A stretch of 19,906 nucleotides of DNA from assembly GCA_964607915.1 (NCBI GenBank), contig CAZSMU010000066.1, forward strand, positions 1 through 19,906, given 5' to 3'. Positions 8,593 to 16,276 of the stretch are shown here, piece after piece. The notes under the pieces are model-generated. The model saw nothing but the letters and a program-made list of their open reading frames with translations, was not told the origin of the DNA and ran no database searches. This DNA is from JADJPL01 sp964607915. Lineage in GTDB: Bacteria; Bacteroidota; Bacteroidia; Chitinophagales; Saprospiraceae. Numbering within the stretch: the stretch's first letter is position 1; each line of letters starts with the position of its first letter. Position numbers and translations under genes: made by a program.

Positions 8593-9627
8593 TTAAGGTG
8601 TGTTGGATAAAACGCGTTGCTCTATGATATGGAAACGCTTGTAGAGGTCAGGAAGCTGCTTGAATACGGAATATGCTTTTATATACTGGGTATATCCGAT
8701 GGCAGGCGTGCCGCAGAGCGCTGTATCGGGTTCTTTGACATGGGAAGCCACGCCTGTTTGGGCCTGTATTTTCGTGCCCTCGGCGACATGGATGTGGCCG
8801 GCAAAGCCGACCTGCCCGCCTATCATGCAATTTTTGCCGATTTTGACACTGCCGGCAATACCGGTAAGCGCGGCAATGACTGTATTTTCACCGATCTCGA
8901 CATTGTGCGCGACCTGGATGAGGTTGTCCAGCTTCACGCCCCGGCGGAGGATAGTAGAACCAATACTCGCGCGGTCAATCGTAGTGTTCGCTCCGATTTC
9001 CACATCATCTTCCAGGATGACATTGCCGATCTGCGGGATTTTTTTGAACGGGCCGTCGGCCTGTGGTGCGAACCCAAACCCGTCGGCGCCCACCACTGCG
9101 TTCGCATGGAGGATACACCGCTGCCCTATCTGGCAATCATCGAGGATGCGTACGCCCGGATAAAGCCGCGTGTCGTTCCCGACAACCGCATTGCGCCCCA
9201 CGTACACCTGTGCGCCGATTTGGCAGCCGTCCCCTATCCGGGCACCCGCTTCGATAACGGCGAAAGGACCGATGAACACATTGTTTCCGATGTGGGCAGC
9301 AGAATCCACGTGCGCTTTGTCCGAAATATTGGCCTGCATCGCTTTGGCCTGGTCGAATTTTTCGAGTAAAAAGCCCACCGCCGCATAGACATCATCCACT
9401 CGGATCAGGGTAGCCTGCACCGGTTCCCGAGGCACAAAGCCTCGATCCACGAGCAGCGCCGACGCGGTGGTGCTATACGCATAGTGTTCGTATTTGGGAT
9501 TTCCCAAAAAAGAAATGCTGCCCTCGCCGCCTTCCTCTATGCGACTGGGTCGATTGATGATAACTTCCGGATTGCCTTCGATTTCCCCGTTCAACAGGGA
9601 AGCCAGCACGCGTACGCTTACTTCCAT
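8593..9627 (-). CDS. lpxD: UDP-3-O-(3-hydroxyacyl)glucosamine N-acyltransferase
   Basis: LpxD adds the N-linked hydroxyacyl chain in the third step of lipid A synthesis. The 344-residue protein has the N-terminal uridine-binding domain (about 1-100, starting VRVLASLLNGEIEG as in other LpxD proteins), a long left-handed beta-helix (about 100-310) and a C-terminal helix. The catalytic histidine is H241 in QVAHNVEIG (E. coli H239). It is the first gene of the lpxD, lpxC-fabZ, lpxA, ABC ATPase unit and is divergent from the HemC-like gene. Residue 1 at 9625-9627 fits the family start. Confidence 0.97.
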   Translation of the reverse strand: MEVSVRVLASLLNGEIEGNPEVIINRPSRIEEGGEGSISFLGNPKYEHYAYSTTASALLVDRGFVPREPVQATLIRVDDVYAAVGFLLEKFDQAKAMQANISDKAHVDSAAHIGNNVFIGPFAVIEAGARIGDGCQIGAQVYVGRNAVVGNDTRLYPGVRILDDCQIGQRCILHANAVVGADGFGFAPQADGPFKKIPQIGNVILEDDVEIGANTTIDRASIGSTILRRGVKLDNLIQVAHNVEIGENTVIAALTGIAGSVKIGKNCMIGGQVGFAGHIHVAEGTKIQAQTGVASHVKEPDTALCGTPAIGYTQYIKAYSVFKQLPDLYKRFHIIEQRVLSNTP

Positions 9628-9631
9628 AGCA

Positions 9632-9639
9632 CAAAATTA
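9632..9639 (-). promoter_or_regulatory. Possible -7 box of the lpxD operon
   Basis: The minus strand reads TAATTTTG, an exact TAnnTTTG match, in the 68-base divergent gap. It ends only four bases before the lpxD ATG, so the transcript would be leaderless or nearly so; this makes the call doubtful. An ATTG lies 22 bases upstream of the box. Confidence 0.3.
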
Positions 9640-9695
9640 GGTTTTTTTTCAAAGCAGATGGCAATCAATACCTATCTTGCGCGAAAACGAAAAAA

Positions 9696-10556
9696 TTGGA
9701 ACGGATAGTACGCATTGGCGCCCAGACGGCCATGCCTTTCCCCGCACAACTGGCCCAGGCCCGGGCCGACCTGCGCGAGCGGGGGGTTGCCTCGGAAATT
9801 GTCCCTATAGATACCGGGCGGGAGAGTATTTTTGTCCTCGAGGCTCGGGCCGCGCTCCTGCGGGGGGATATTGACCTGGCCGTCTGCGAGCTGGCGACCC
9901 TGCCTACCGAACAAGAGAACGGTTTGGCCATCTGTGCCCTTTCTCCTCGCGCGAACCCGGCGGAGACCTTGCTCATCCGCCATAGTGCGCTGGATTCCCG
10001 AAAGCCGTTGCGCCTTCCGGAGGGTGCAAACGTCGCTTGTGCCGACGCGCTGGGCCAAATCCAGTTGTTGGCGTTCCGTACCGATCTGCGGTGTACCGCA
10101 TGGAGCGGCGGCGACCCCGGCGCTATAGCTGCCGGATTGCCGGACAGTCCTTTCGAGGCCTTATTACTGCCCGCGGCTACCCTCGAGCGCAACAGCTTAT
10201 CCGGCGATGCATTTCATATCCTGGAGTTCAGCCCCGAAGAGTTGGTCCCTGCGCCAGGCAAAGGAGTCCTGGCCTGGCTGGGACACCGGGAAGACCTCCC
10301 TGTACGCCGCCTCATGCAGGGTATACACCGGCAGGAGGTATCGGCTTGTACGAACGTAGAGCGAGGCATACTGCGGATTCTGGGCGGCGACCCTGCGATG
10401 CTGCTGGGCGCGTATTGCCGGCGCGATGCTATGGGGAATTACCACGTCTTTGCCGCCTGGTCGCCAGACCCCGCCGCGCCTTTGAAACGGGTGCGCCTCT
10501 CCTCGAGCACGCATTTCAAACTCGCCGAACGCACGGTGGACGCCTTAAACGCTTAA
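9696..10556 (+). CDS. Hydroxymethylbilane synthase (HemC)-like protein without catalytic residues
   Basis: This 286-residue protein aligns over its length with porphobilinogen deaminase: an N-terminal RIGAQ segment, EIVPIDTGRES, then PAPGKGV (usual PAVGQGA), and the C-terminal ILGGDPAMLLGAY (usual LEGGCQVPIGAY). The key residues are lost. The cysteine that binds the dipyrromethane cofactor (E. coli C242) is D232; K83/D84 of HSMKD correspond to A67/T68; R131/R132 correspond to L119/G120; R11 is Q10. HemC catalysis is therefore not expected. C241, nine residues on, is not at the right place. The best start is TTG at 9696, in a purine-rich context; the only ATG nearby is in another frame and soon stops. 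The reading frame is intact, so selection for another function is possible. Confidence 0.8.
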   Translation: MERIVRIGAQTAMPFPAQLAQARADLRERGVASEIVPIDTGRESIFVLEARAALLRGDIDLAVCELATLPTEQENGLAICALSPRANPAETLLIRHSALDSRKPLRLPEGANVACADALGQIQLLAFRTDLRCTAWSGGDPGAIAAGLPDSPFEALLLPAATLERNSLSGDAFHILEFSPEELVPAPGKGVLAWLGHREDLPVRRLMQGIHRQEVSACTNVERGILRILGGDPAMLLGAYCRRDAMGNYHVFAAWSPDPAAPLKRVRLSSSTHFKLAERTVDALNA

Positions 10557-11474
10557 CCCAAAGCGCGCGACGAGTTCTTCTCCCGGTTTTAGGCGCGCCA
10601 ACCCTTCCCCGTTGTTGAATGCGTCGGGGCTACAGGTCATGGGTTCTATGGCAATAGCCTGCCGGTCTGGTGGGGTAAATACCTGCACCCAGTTGCATTT
10701 GCCGGGTCCTGTTTCCTGCCAGTAGCGCATTTTCCCGTTCGGCCCCTCCAGCCGTATCTCCATACGGCCCTCTTCCCCGGGCAGCGCGAAGCAGTTGTCC
10801 AACACGGTAGCGCCCACGCGGCGCAGACTGGCGAACTCGCGGTAGGGGTATTTTTTTCCCGTTGGGATCATGCGCTCGTCCACCCCGACCAGGTCTGTAT
10901 CGGGCATCTGCATGGACATATCGTCAATGCGGGAGGCCAGGGTGAAATACGGATGCCAGCCCAAGCCCACCGGAAGGTCGGCAGTGCCGTCGTTGCGGAA
11001 GCGCATCGCGATATCCAAAGCGCCCGGCCGCAAGGTAAAATGGATGAAGAAACTGAACGGAAAAGGGTAATAATCCTGCTCTCCGGGATCGCTGTAGCGG
11101 CATTCCGCCGTAGCTTCTGCATCGCGCACGCTGAACTGATACGCCTGCATGGGCTTGTCTTGTCCAAACCCGTGCAGTGCCGTTCCAGAAATAGGCTCGT
11201 TGACGGGGAACTGATAGGCATTTCCATCCCAGTGATACGCTCCGTCGCTCAATCGGTTGGGGAAGGGGAACAACACTGTATTTTTGGCCCAGCGGTTGGC
11301 TTCCATCTCGACGGCCGTCTTGTAGCCGTCCAGCAGTGAAGTGCCGCCCAGGCGCAACTCCAGCACACAGGACCCGAAGCCGGGGACGAACGCCAGATAG
11401 TTATCGCCCGTGGAATCTTCCAGTGTGTGCAGCGTGTATGCGCCGAAAGGCGCGGTTTTGTGCATAAAGGACAT
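10545..11474 (-). CDS. Aldose 1-epimerase (galactose mutarotase family)
   Basis: A 309-residue cytoplasmic protein of the GalM superfamily, which interconverts alpha and beta anomers of sugars. Expected catalytic residues are present: H101 in GTALHGFG, H174 in GLGWHPYF (general acid in the family) and E277 in AIAIEPMT (general base). I start it at the ATG at 11472-11474; a frame extension to 11567 begins at a non-ATG codon and has no family similarity. No signal peptide. The 3' end overlaps the convergent HemC-like gene by 12 bases. Downstream of the propeller and fucosidase genes, it may serve in use of released sugar, but substrate identity is inference. Confidence 0.92.
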   Translation of the reverse strand: MSFMHKTAPFGAYTLHTLEDSTGDNYLAFVPGFGSCVLELRLGGTSLLDGYKTAVEMEANRWAKNTVLFPFPNRLSDGAYHWDGNAYQFPVNEPISGTALHGFGQDKPMQAYQFSVRDAEATAECRYSDPGEQDYYPFPFSFFIHFTLRPGALDIAMRFRNDGTADLPVGLGWHPYFTLASRIDDMSMQMPDTDLVGVDERMIPTGKKYPYREFASLRRVGATVLDNCFALPGEEGRMEIRLEGPNGKMRYWQETGPGKCNWVQVFTPPDRQAIAIEPMTCSPDAFNNGEGLARLKPGEELVARFGLSV

Positions 11475-11494
11475 GATGTGATATATTTTTGAAA

Positions 11495-11517
11495 GCACTT
11501 TGCCCCTGGCAAAGCGC
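11495..11517. promoter_or_regulatory. Hairpin between the propeller and epimerase genes
   Basis: CTTTGCC and GGCAAAG (11498-11504 and 11508-11514) pair around a three-base loop, with two more pairs outside one mismatch. It lies in the 47-base gap. No strong T tract follows on the minus strand, so it may be an mRNA processing or stabilising stem rather than a terminator. Confidence 0.35.
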
Positions 11518-11521
11518 CGAT

Positions 11522-12550
11522 TTATACTCTTTTTAATCGAACAGGATATGTCTTGCCGGAATTCCATTGGGCTACATAGACATTTTCGTCGTCGTCCACA
11601 CAGACATCGTGGGGATGCTGGAAGAGGGCGCTCTGCTGGGTCAGGGGTTGCAGGGTGCCGTCGCGATATTCGGGGGCATTGCCGCCGGGCACGGACACCA
11701 CCCGGTTGTTTTTATCGAGGATGGTCACGAAACCGGAGCGGGAATCCCAGGGCATTTTACTGACCAACGTGGCGAGATAGACATTTTCCCCGTGTACTAC
11801 GGGGCGGCAGATATACGCCCCCGGAAGGTCCACATGGCTGATGTATTCGCCGCCCAGGCTGAAGCGCTTGAGCTGGTTGCGCTGCCGTTCGGTAATCAGG
11901 AGGGTGGGGTTGGAAGCATCGCGCGCATCCAGGCATATACCGTGTGCGTTATCGAAGTGGGGGTTTCCGGGGCCACGGCCGCCGAAGACGTTTTTCAGGC
12001 GTCCCTGCGGGTCGTAGTGCAGGATGTACTGCGACCCGTAGCCGTCGGCAACATAGACATCGCCATTGGGCGCAATGGCCGTTTCGGTGGGGATATATTT
12101 ATCGGCCGACTCGTACTTCCCGCTGTCTTTGGGCCAGGGGATTTCCAGTACGACCTTTCCATCCAGAGTTGTTTTGAAGACAGCATGCCGGTTATTGTCG
12201 GCAATCCAAAGGAATTCCTCTCCATTTTCATTGCTCAAGGTAAGTCCATGGGCACCGGGATATTCGTGGCCCCAGGCCCCCAGGCACTTTCCGGAACGGC
12301 TATAGATAATGATGTTGTTCTTGGTTTCGTTCGTCAGCAGGAACAAGCGGCCCTTTTTATCCACGACCATTTCATGGCAGTCGTTGACCGGCACTTTGGC
12401 GGGGTCCAGGGTTCCCCAGGAGGGGTCAGGCTTATAGCGGAACCCGCCATGCCCGATGATATTCGACGTGCTGACCGCTGCTGAGGCGCGGTTCCACAAG
12501 CCGAGGGCTGCCGCGCCCAGGCTTGTGCCCATAAAAGTCCTTCTATTCAT
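11522..12550 (-). CDS. Tat-exported NHL-type beta-propeller, peptidylamidoglycolate lyase-like
   Basis: A 342-residue protein starting at the ATG at 12548-12550; the start is fixed by the twin-arginine signal MNRRTFMG with an Ala-rich core ending near residue 26. The rest is a six-bladed NHL-type propeller. It resembles the lyase domain (PAL) of peptide-amidating enzymes: the zinc histidines of PAL have counterparts H101 (PGAHGL), H203 (NAHGI) and H314 (HPHDV), and the catalytic tyrosine of the SDGY motif matches Y171 (ADGYGSQ). A further H59 lies in NDCHEM. This suggests a periplasmic metal-binding protein, perhaps a lyase; the substrate is unknown and amidation is not implied. It is the middle gene between the fucosidase and the epimerase. 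Confidence 0.82.
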   Translation of the reverse strand: MNRRTFMGTSLGAAALGLWNRASAAVSTSNIIGHGGFRYKPDPSWGTLDPAKVPVNDCHEMVVDKKGRLFLLTNETKNNIIIYSRSGKCLGAWGHEYPGAHGLTLSNENGEEFLWIADNNRHAVFKTTLDGKVVLEIPWPKDSGKYESADKYIPTETAIAPNGDVYVADGYGSQYILHYDPQGRLKNVFGGRGPGNPHFDNAHGICLDARDASNPTLLITERQRNQLKRFSLGGEYISHVDLPGAYICRPVVHGENVYLATLVSKMPWDSRSGFVTILDKNNRVVSVPGGNAPEYRDGTLQPLTQQSALFQHPHDVCVDDDENVYVAQWNSGKTYPVRLKRV

Positions 12551-12595
12551 AGTTTCAGATGTTTTTACATTCGTATCGCCCTTTTTTGCAGGCAT

Positions 12596-12759
12596 TAGAC
12601 TTGTTGCACGGGGATCATCGAAGGGTCAAAAAGGCCCTTTTTCGCCCACACTATGCCTTTTTTCGGTCATGTAGCCCAGCTATACTCCCTCAAAAAGCCT
12701 TCGTATGGACAAAAAATGACTCTTTTTTCCCTCCTCGCTGACCCCGCGCAACAAGTCTA
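12596..12759. repeat. Imperfect 164-base palindromic element (MITE-like)
   Basis: The left arm (from 12596) and right arm (to 12759) are inverted copies of about 80 bases each. The outer 18 bases, TAGACTTGTTGC(A/G)CGGGG, differ at one site; inside, the arms diverge to roughly two thirds identity by eye. Both ends are flanked by TA. The right arm is nearly identical to the copy at the window end (19824-19906, opposite orientation). It ends one base before the fucosidase stop codon and could fold as a large hairpin on the transcript. Short frames inside it (for example MTLFSLLADPAQQVY) look like chance. Confidence 0.75.
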
Positions 12760-12760
12760 T

Positions 12761-15700
12761 TTAATCCATGCCAATTTCGTCCACAAAAAGCCAGGATTTA
12801 GCGCCGGCACCGGCATGCCAGGGAGGGCAAACACCCTGATTTTTGGCCTGTATGCGCACATAGCGGACGCCCGTCGCTTTTGACAGTGCGATGCGCAGCG
12901 GCAGTATCTTTGCGGAGTTAGGCGTTGCGGCATCCGGGGCTGTAAAATCGGCCCGCCCGGCCTCGGTCCAGGTTTTTCCATCTACAGACACTTCGACCGA
13001 TACCCAGCGGGGTGGGAAAATCCAGGCGCCGAGGTCCTGCAAGAACTGCATATCGAGATGTTGTACCGTTTGGGCAGCGCCCAGGTCAATTTCCCCTACG
13101 AAATCCTGTCCTTCAAACCCCTGCCAGCGGCCGTCGCTGAACCGCTCGGACCCTTTTCGGCCGTCGATGAGGCCCAGCGGTCCGCCGCCGGTGTATTGCC
13201 CGGCGTAGGGGTAGCGATAGTTCAAGCTGTTAAAACGCGATTTCCGGAATTCAGCCCGGGCACCCGGGCTGAGTACTTTGCCGGCTTCGTAGGCTACGGC
13301 CCGCACTTCGCAGGTCTGGTCCAGGGCGATCGGCCCCTGGTAGCGCCTGGAGGATTGCCCGGGCGTACTGCCGTCGAGCGTATAGAAAATTTGGGCCCCC
13401 GGGGCTGCTTTCAGCTCGAGGCTAGCCTGTTCTTTAAAGATTCCTATGCTGACCCCATCTTTTCCCGGCAGGTGGAACGTGGGGGCTTGGGCTACAGCGG
13501 CGCGCGTGCCCTGTATATCGAGCACTACGGGCAAGGAGGCCCCTGCGGCCCCGGGCGGGAGCGCTACCTCCAGTCCCTTCGTTTCTGACCAGGACCACAC
13601 GAGAGGCTGGGGGTCTCCCAGGGCGCGGATGAGGCTCCCCGCGTTGGGTTTGACATGGCGCAGGTGCATCGTCGTCGTCCCGGCCGCCGGGTAGCAAGCT
13701 GCGAGGATAGCCCCGGTTCCCGGTTTGGACACGTAGGCCGTATGCTCCTCCTCGAGGGGCACGTCCCACATGTCGGTGTCGTAGATGAACGCTCCGTTTT
13801 TTTGCATCCACTGCCCCATTTCCAGAAGGCGGGATACGCTTTCTTCCGGGATCAGGCCCTGTGCATCCGGGCCTACGTTGAGCAGGTAGTTACCGCCTTT
13901 TGCGGATATATCCACGAGGTTGCGGATGAGGGCGGCGCTGGATTTCCAGTTGTGGTCGTCCATTTTATAGCCCCAGGAATCGTTCATGGTCATACAGGAT
14001 TCCCAGTCGAGGCTGGCTTTGCCTTCGGCGAGTACTTCCTGCTCCGGCGTGCCGAAGTCCCCGACATCGTCCGGGGAGCTGTTGATGCCCTGCATACCCT
14101 GGCGGCCTTTCCCGACGCGGTTGTTGATGAGGATATCCGGTTTCAGGCTGCGCACAAACTGATAGAGGTCTTTGCCCTGTGCTTCGTTCCATTCGTCAAT
14201 CCATTCCCCGTCGAACCAAAGGATAGCCGGGTCGTACTGCGTGATCAGTTCCCGGAGTTGGGGCAGCATATACTGATCGCGGTACAGCGGGAAGCGCTCA
14301 CCTTTGGCATCGGGGTGGTGCCAGTCCATGATAGAGTGGTAAAAGCCGAGTTTGATTCCGGCCTCATCGCAGGCATCTTTGAGTTCGCGCAGGATATCTC
14401 GTTTGAAGGGGGCGAAATCCATCACGTCGTAATCCGACACTTTGGAATCCCAGAGGCAGAAGCCGTCGTGGTGTTTGGACGTGATGACGATATAGCGCAT
14501 GCCGGCTTTTTTGGCCACGTCCACCCATTGTTTGGCATTGAACAAGGTGGGGTTGAACTGGCGGGCAAAAGGTTCGTACTCTGGCACGGGTATTTTTGCG
14601 GTGAACATAATCCACTCCCCTGCCCCGTTCACGGTTTTGCCCTGATAGCGTCCGGCGGGTACGGCATACGCGCCCCAGTGGATGAACATACCGAAGGCAT
14701 CATTTTTCCACCAGGCCATACGGTTTTCTTTTTCCGATTCCGATTCCAGCAGGTAATTGGCGTGGGGGCGGTGGAAGAGGGCGACTTCCGCGATGCGGGG
14801 GTCGGCCAGTGCACTGGTAAAGCGGATGCGCAGCCTGGAGGTGGTTGTGGTCGGCAGGTTGAGCCATCTCTGGTGTCCGATGGTCGTAGCGCCTCCGATA
14901 GGCAGCCAGGAGTTGTTGGACCAGGCGTCCACTTCCCAGGCTTCGACGCGTTGTCCCAGTTCGATGCGTTCGCGGATTTTCAGCACGTTGAAGGCATGGG
15001 GGCCGGGCAACTGCAGTTCCAGGGTGCGGGCATCTACCCACGACTGCTTTGCGCCGGCGGCGAGGTTGGTCGAGAAAGTCTGGTCTATGCGTTTTTTCAG
15101 GGCCATCATGGCTGCGGAGTCTGCCGGGTGCACCCGACCCCGGCGGTCAATCGGGATATTGAGGATGAGGTTGGTATTATGGCCTACCGATTGGTAGTAA
15201 ATAGTTTCGAGGTGGTCGGGCGATTTGACGCGGGAATCCTCTTCGGGGTGGTAGAACCAGCCGGGACGAATAGAGACATCCGTTTCGGCTGGCCAGTAGA
15301 TATCGCCTCCTTTCACGCCTTCCTGCAACAAGGGGATAGGCGCATCGGCGTTGGGATTGCGCTTTTTGGAATCGAAGGTAGCCCAGTTGGTAGTGGCGGC
15401 ATATCCGCGCTCATTGCCCACCCAGCGCAGGTCGGAGTACCCTGCGCCGAAGATAACGGCATTGGGTTGCAGTTCATTGACGACGGCGCGGAAGCCCGTC
15501 CAGTCATACTCCTGGTATTTTTCGGGGTCGTTGCGGTCGCCGTTGGCCCCGTCGAACCACACTTCAAAAATGGGGCCGTAGTTGCCGAGCAGTTCGCGCA
15601 GTTGGTTTTTGAAATAAGCATTGTAGGCGGCATCGTCTTTTCCGTAGAGTGGGTTGTTGCGGTCCCAGGGGGAGATATAGACGCCCATTTTGAGGCCGTA

Positions 15701-16099
15701 TTCGCGGCAGGCGTCGGCCAGGTCGCGCACCAGGTCGCCTTTGCCCTGTTTCCAGGGGCTGGAGGCTACGTCGTGGGAGGTATAGGCGGAGGGCCAGAGG
15801 CAGAAGCCATCGTGGTGCTTGACCGTGAGCACGATACCTTTCATGCCCGATGCTTTGGCGATGCGGGCCCACTGTCGGCAGTCGAGTGCGGAGGGGTTGA
15901 ACAAGGCGGGATTTTCGGCCCCTTTTCCCCATTCCAGGTTGGTAAACGTATTGACGCCGAAATGGATAAAGGCGTAGTATTCCATGTCGTGCCAGGCCCT
16001 TTGCTGCGGGGTAGGCACGGGGCCGAAAGGCTTGTCCTGCGCGAAAAGGGAGGACATGAAAAGGGGGAAAGAGAGCAATAAGGCGAGGTGTCTGAACAT
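12761..16099 (-). CDS. Secreted double-module alpha-L-fucosidase (GH29 + GH29) with C-terminal beta domains
   Basis: A 1112-residue secreted protein. Residues 1-20 are a signal peptide (cleavage near FAQDK). The first GH29 module (about 22-345) has KHHDGFCLW and EVWFDGANG with nucleophile D183, and RWVGNERG with E230 as acid/base, the pattern of the 1,3/1,4-fucosidase branch (GH29-B). It is followed by a discoidin-like beta domain (about 346-445). A second GH29 module starts at RMAWWKNDAFGMFIHWG (460-476) with nucleophile D630 in ILWFDGEW and candidate acid/base E700 in DWESCMT, like GH29-A. Then come a chitobiase C-terminal-like domain (FYTLDGSTP, about 884-948) and an F5/8-type carbohydrate-binding domain (about 965-1111). 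It should release fucose from glycans in the periplasm or at the surface. Confidence 0.95.
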   Translation of the reverse strand: MFRHLALLLSFPLFMSSLFAQDKPFGPVPTPQQRAWHDMEYYAFIHFGVNTFTNLEWGKGAENPALFNPSALDCRQWARIAKASGMKGIVLTVKHHDGFCLWPSAYTSHDVASSPWKQGKGDLVRDLADACREYGLKMGVYISPWDRNNPLYGKDDAAYNAYFKNQLRELLGNYGPIFEVWFDGANGDRNDPEKYQEYDWTGFRAVVNELQPNAVIFGAGYSDLRWVGNERGYAATTNWATFDSKKRNPNADAPIPLLQEGVKGGDIYWPAETDVSIRPGWFYHPEEDSRVKSPDHLETIYYQSVGHNTNLILNIPIDRRGRVHPADSAAMMALKKRIDQTFSTNLAAGAKQSWVDARTLELQLPGPHAFNVLKIRERIELGQRVEAWEVDAWSNNSWLPIGGATTIGHQRWLNLPTTTTSRLRIRFTSALADPRIAEVALFHRPHANYLLESESEKENRMAWWKNDAFGMFIHWGAYAVPAGRYQGKTVNGAGEWIMFTAKIPVPEYEPFARQFNPTLFNAKQWVDVAKKAGMRYIVITSKHHDGFCLWDSKVSDYDVMDFAPFKRDILRELKDACDEAGIKLGFYHSIMDWHHPDAKGERFPLYRDQYMLPQLRELITQYDPAILWFDGEWIDEWNEAQGKDLYQFVRSLKPDILINNRVGKGRQGMQGINSSPDDVGDFGTPEQEVLAEGKASLDWESCMTMNDSWGYKMDDHNWKSSAALIRNLVDISAKGGNYLLNVGPDAQGLIPEESVSRLLEMGQWMQKNGAFIYDTDMWDVPLEEEHTAYVSKPGTGAILAACYPAAGTTTMHLRHVKPNAGSLIRALGDPQPLVWSWSETKGLEVALPPGAAGASLPVVLDIQGTRAAVAQAPTFHLPGKDGVSIGIFKEQASLELKAAPGAQIFYTLDGSTPGQSSRRYQGPIALDQTCEVRAVAYEAGKVLSPGARAEFRKSRFNSLNYRYPYAGQYTGGGPLGLIDGRKGSERFSDGRWQGFEGQDFVGEIDLGAAQTVQHLDMQFLQDLGAWIFPPRWVSVEVSVDGKTWTEAGRADFTAPDAATPNSAKILPLRIALSKATGVRYVRIQAKNQGVCPPWHAGAGAKSWLFVDEIGMD

Positions 16100-16121
16100 G
16101 GTAGAACGTTTAAATGCTTTC

Positions 16122-16129
16122 CAAATATA
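16122..16129 (-). promoter_or_regulatory. -7 promoter box of the fucosidase gene
   Basis: The minus strand reads TATATTTG, an exact match to TAnnTTTG, 22 bases before the ATG at 16099. No convincing -33 element is seen at the usual distance. Confidence 0.5.
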
Positions 16130-16200
16130 GACAAATAAGCATGGTCTGATACCGTATCGCCTATTTTTTACAAAAGCATTTTTTGGTTTTTAAAAATAGT

Positions 16201-16217
16201 CCCTTGAAAAACAAGGG
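16201..16217. promoter_or_regulatory. Perfect hairpin in the divergent promoter region
   Basis: CCCTTG and CAAGGG pair around an AAAAA loop in the 177-base gap between two divergent genes. Its central place, with no gene ending nearby, argues against a terminator; it may be an operator. The stem is only six bases. Confidence 0.3.
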
Positions 16218-16235
16218 CAAATCCGAATAAAAACC

Positions 16236-16243
16236 TACTTTAG
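16236..16243 (+). promoter_or_regulatory. Possible -7 box of the DUF5009 gene
   Basis: TACTTTAG differs from TAnnTTTG at one site and lies 33 bases before the ATG at 16277. No -33 motif at proper spacing was found. Confidence 0.3.
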
Positions 16244-16276
16244 CAGAAAGCATTCACCTATAAACCTGTACGCACG

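Noticed and set aside
11475..11567. N-terminal extension of the epimerase
   Set aside because: It starts at a non-ATG codon, crosses the intergenic hairpin, overlaps the end of the propeller gene and has no family similarity.
12596..12759. CRISPR-like or tandem repeat array
   Set aside because: There are only two inverted arms, with no regular spacers.
12653..12883. Small plus-strand frame through the repeat, with MTLFSLLADPAQQVY
   Set aside because: The same peptide arises in the other repeat copy only because the DNA repeat is shared, and this frame runs into the fucosidase antisense. Such frames are likely to be misannotated as small proteins.
13655..16081. 808-codon open frame antisense to the fucosidase gene
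   Set aside because: It is the opposite strand of a clear GH29 protein with intact motifs; its translation shows no recognisable domain and reflects codon bias of the real gene.
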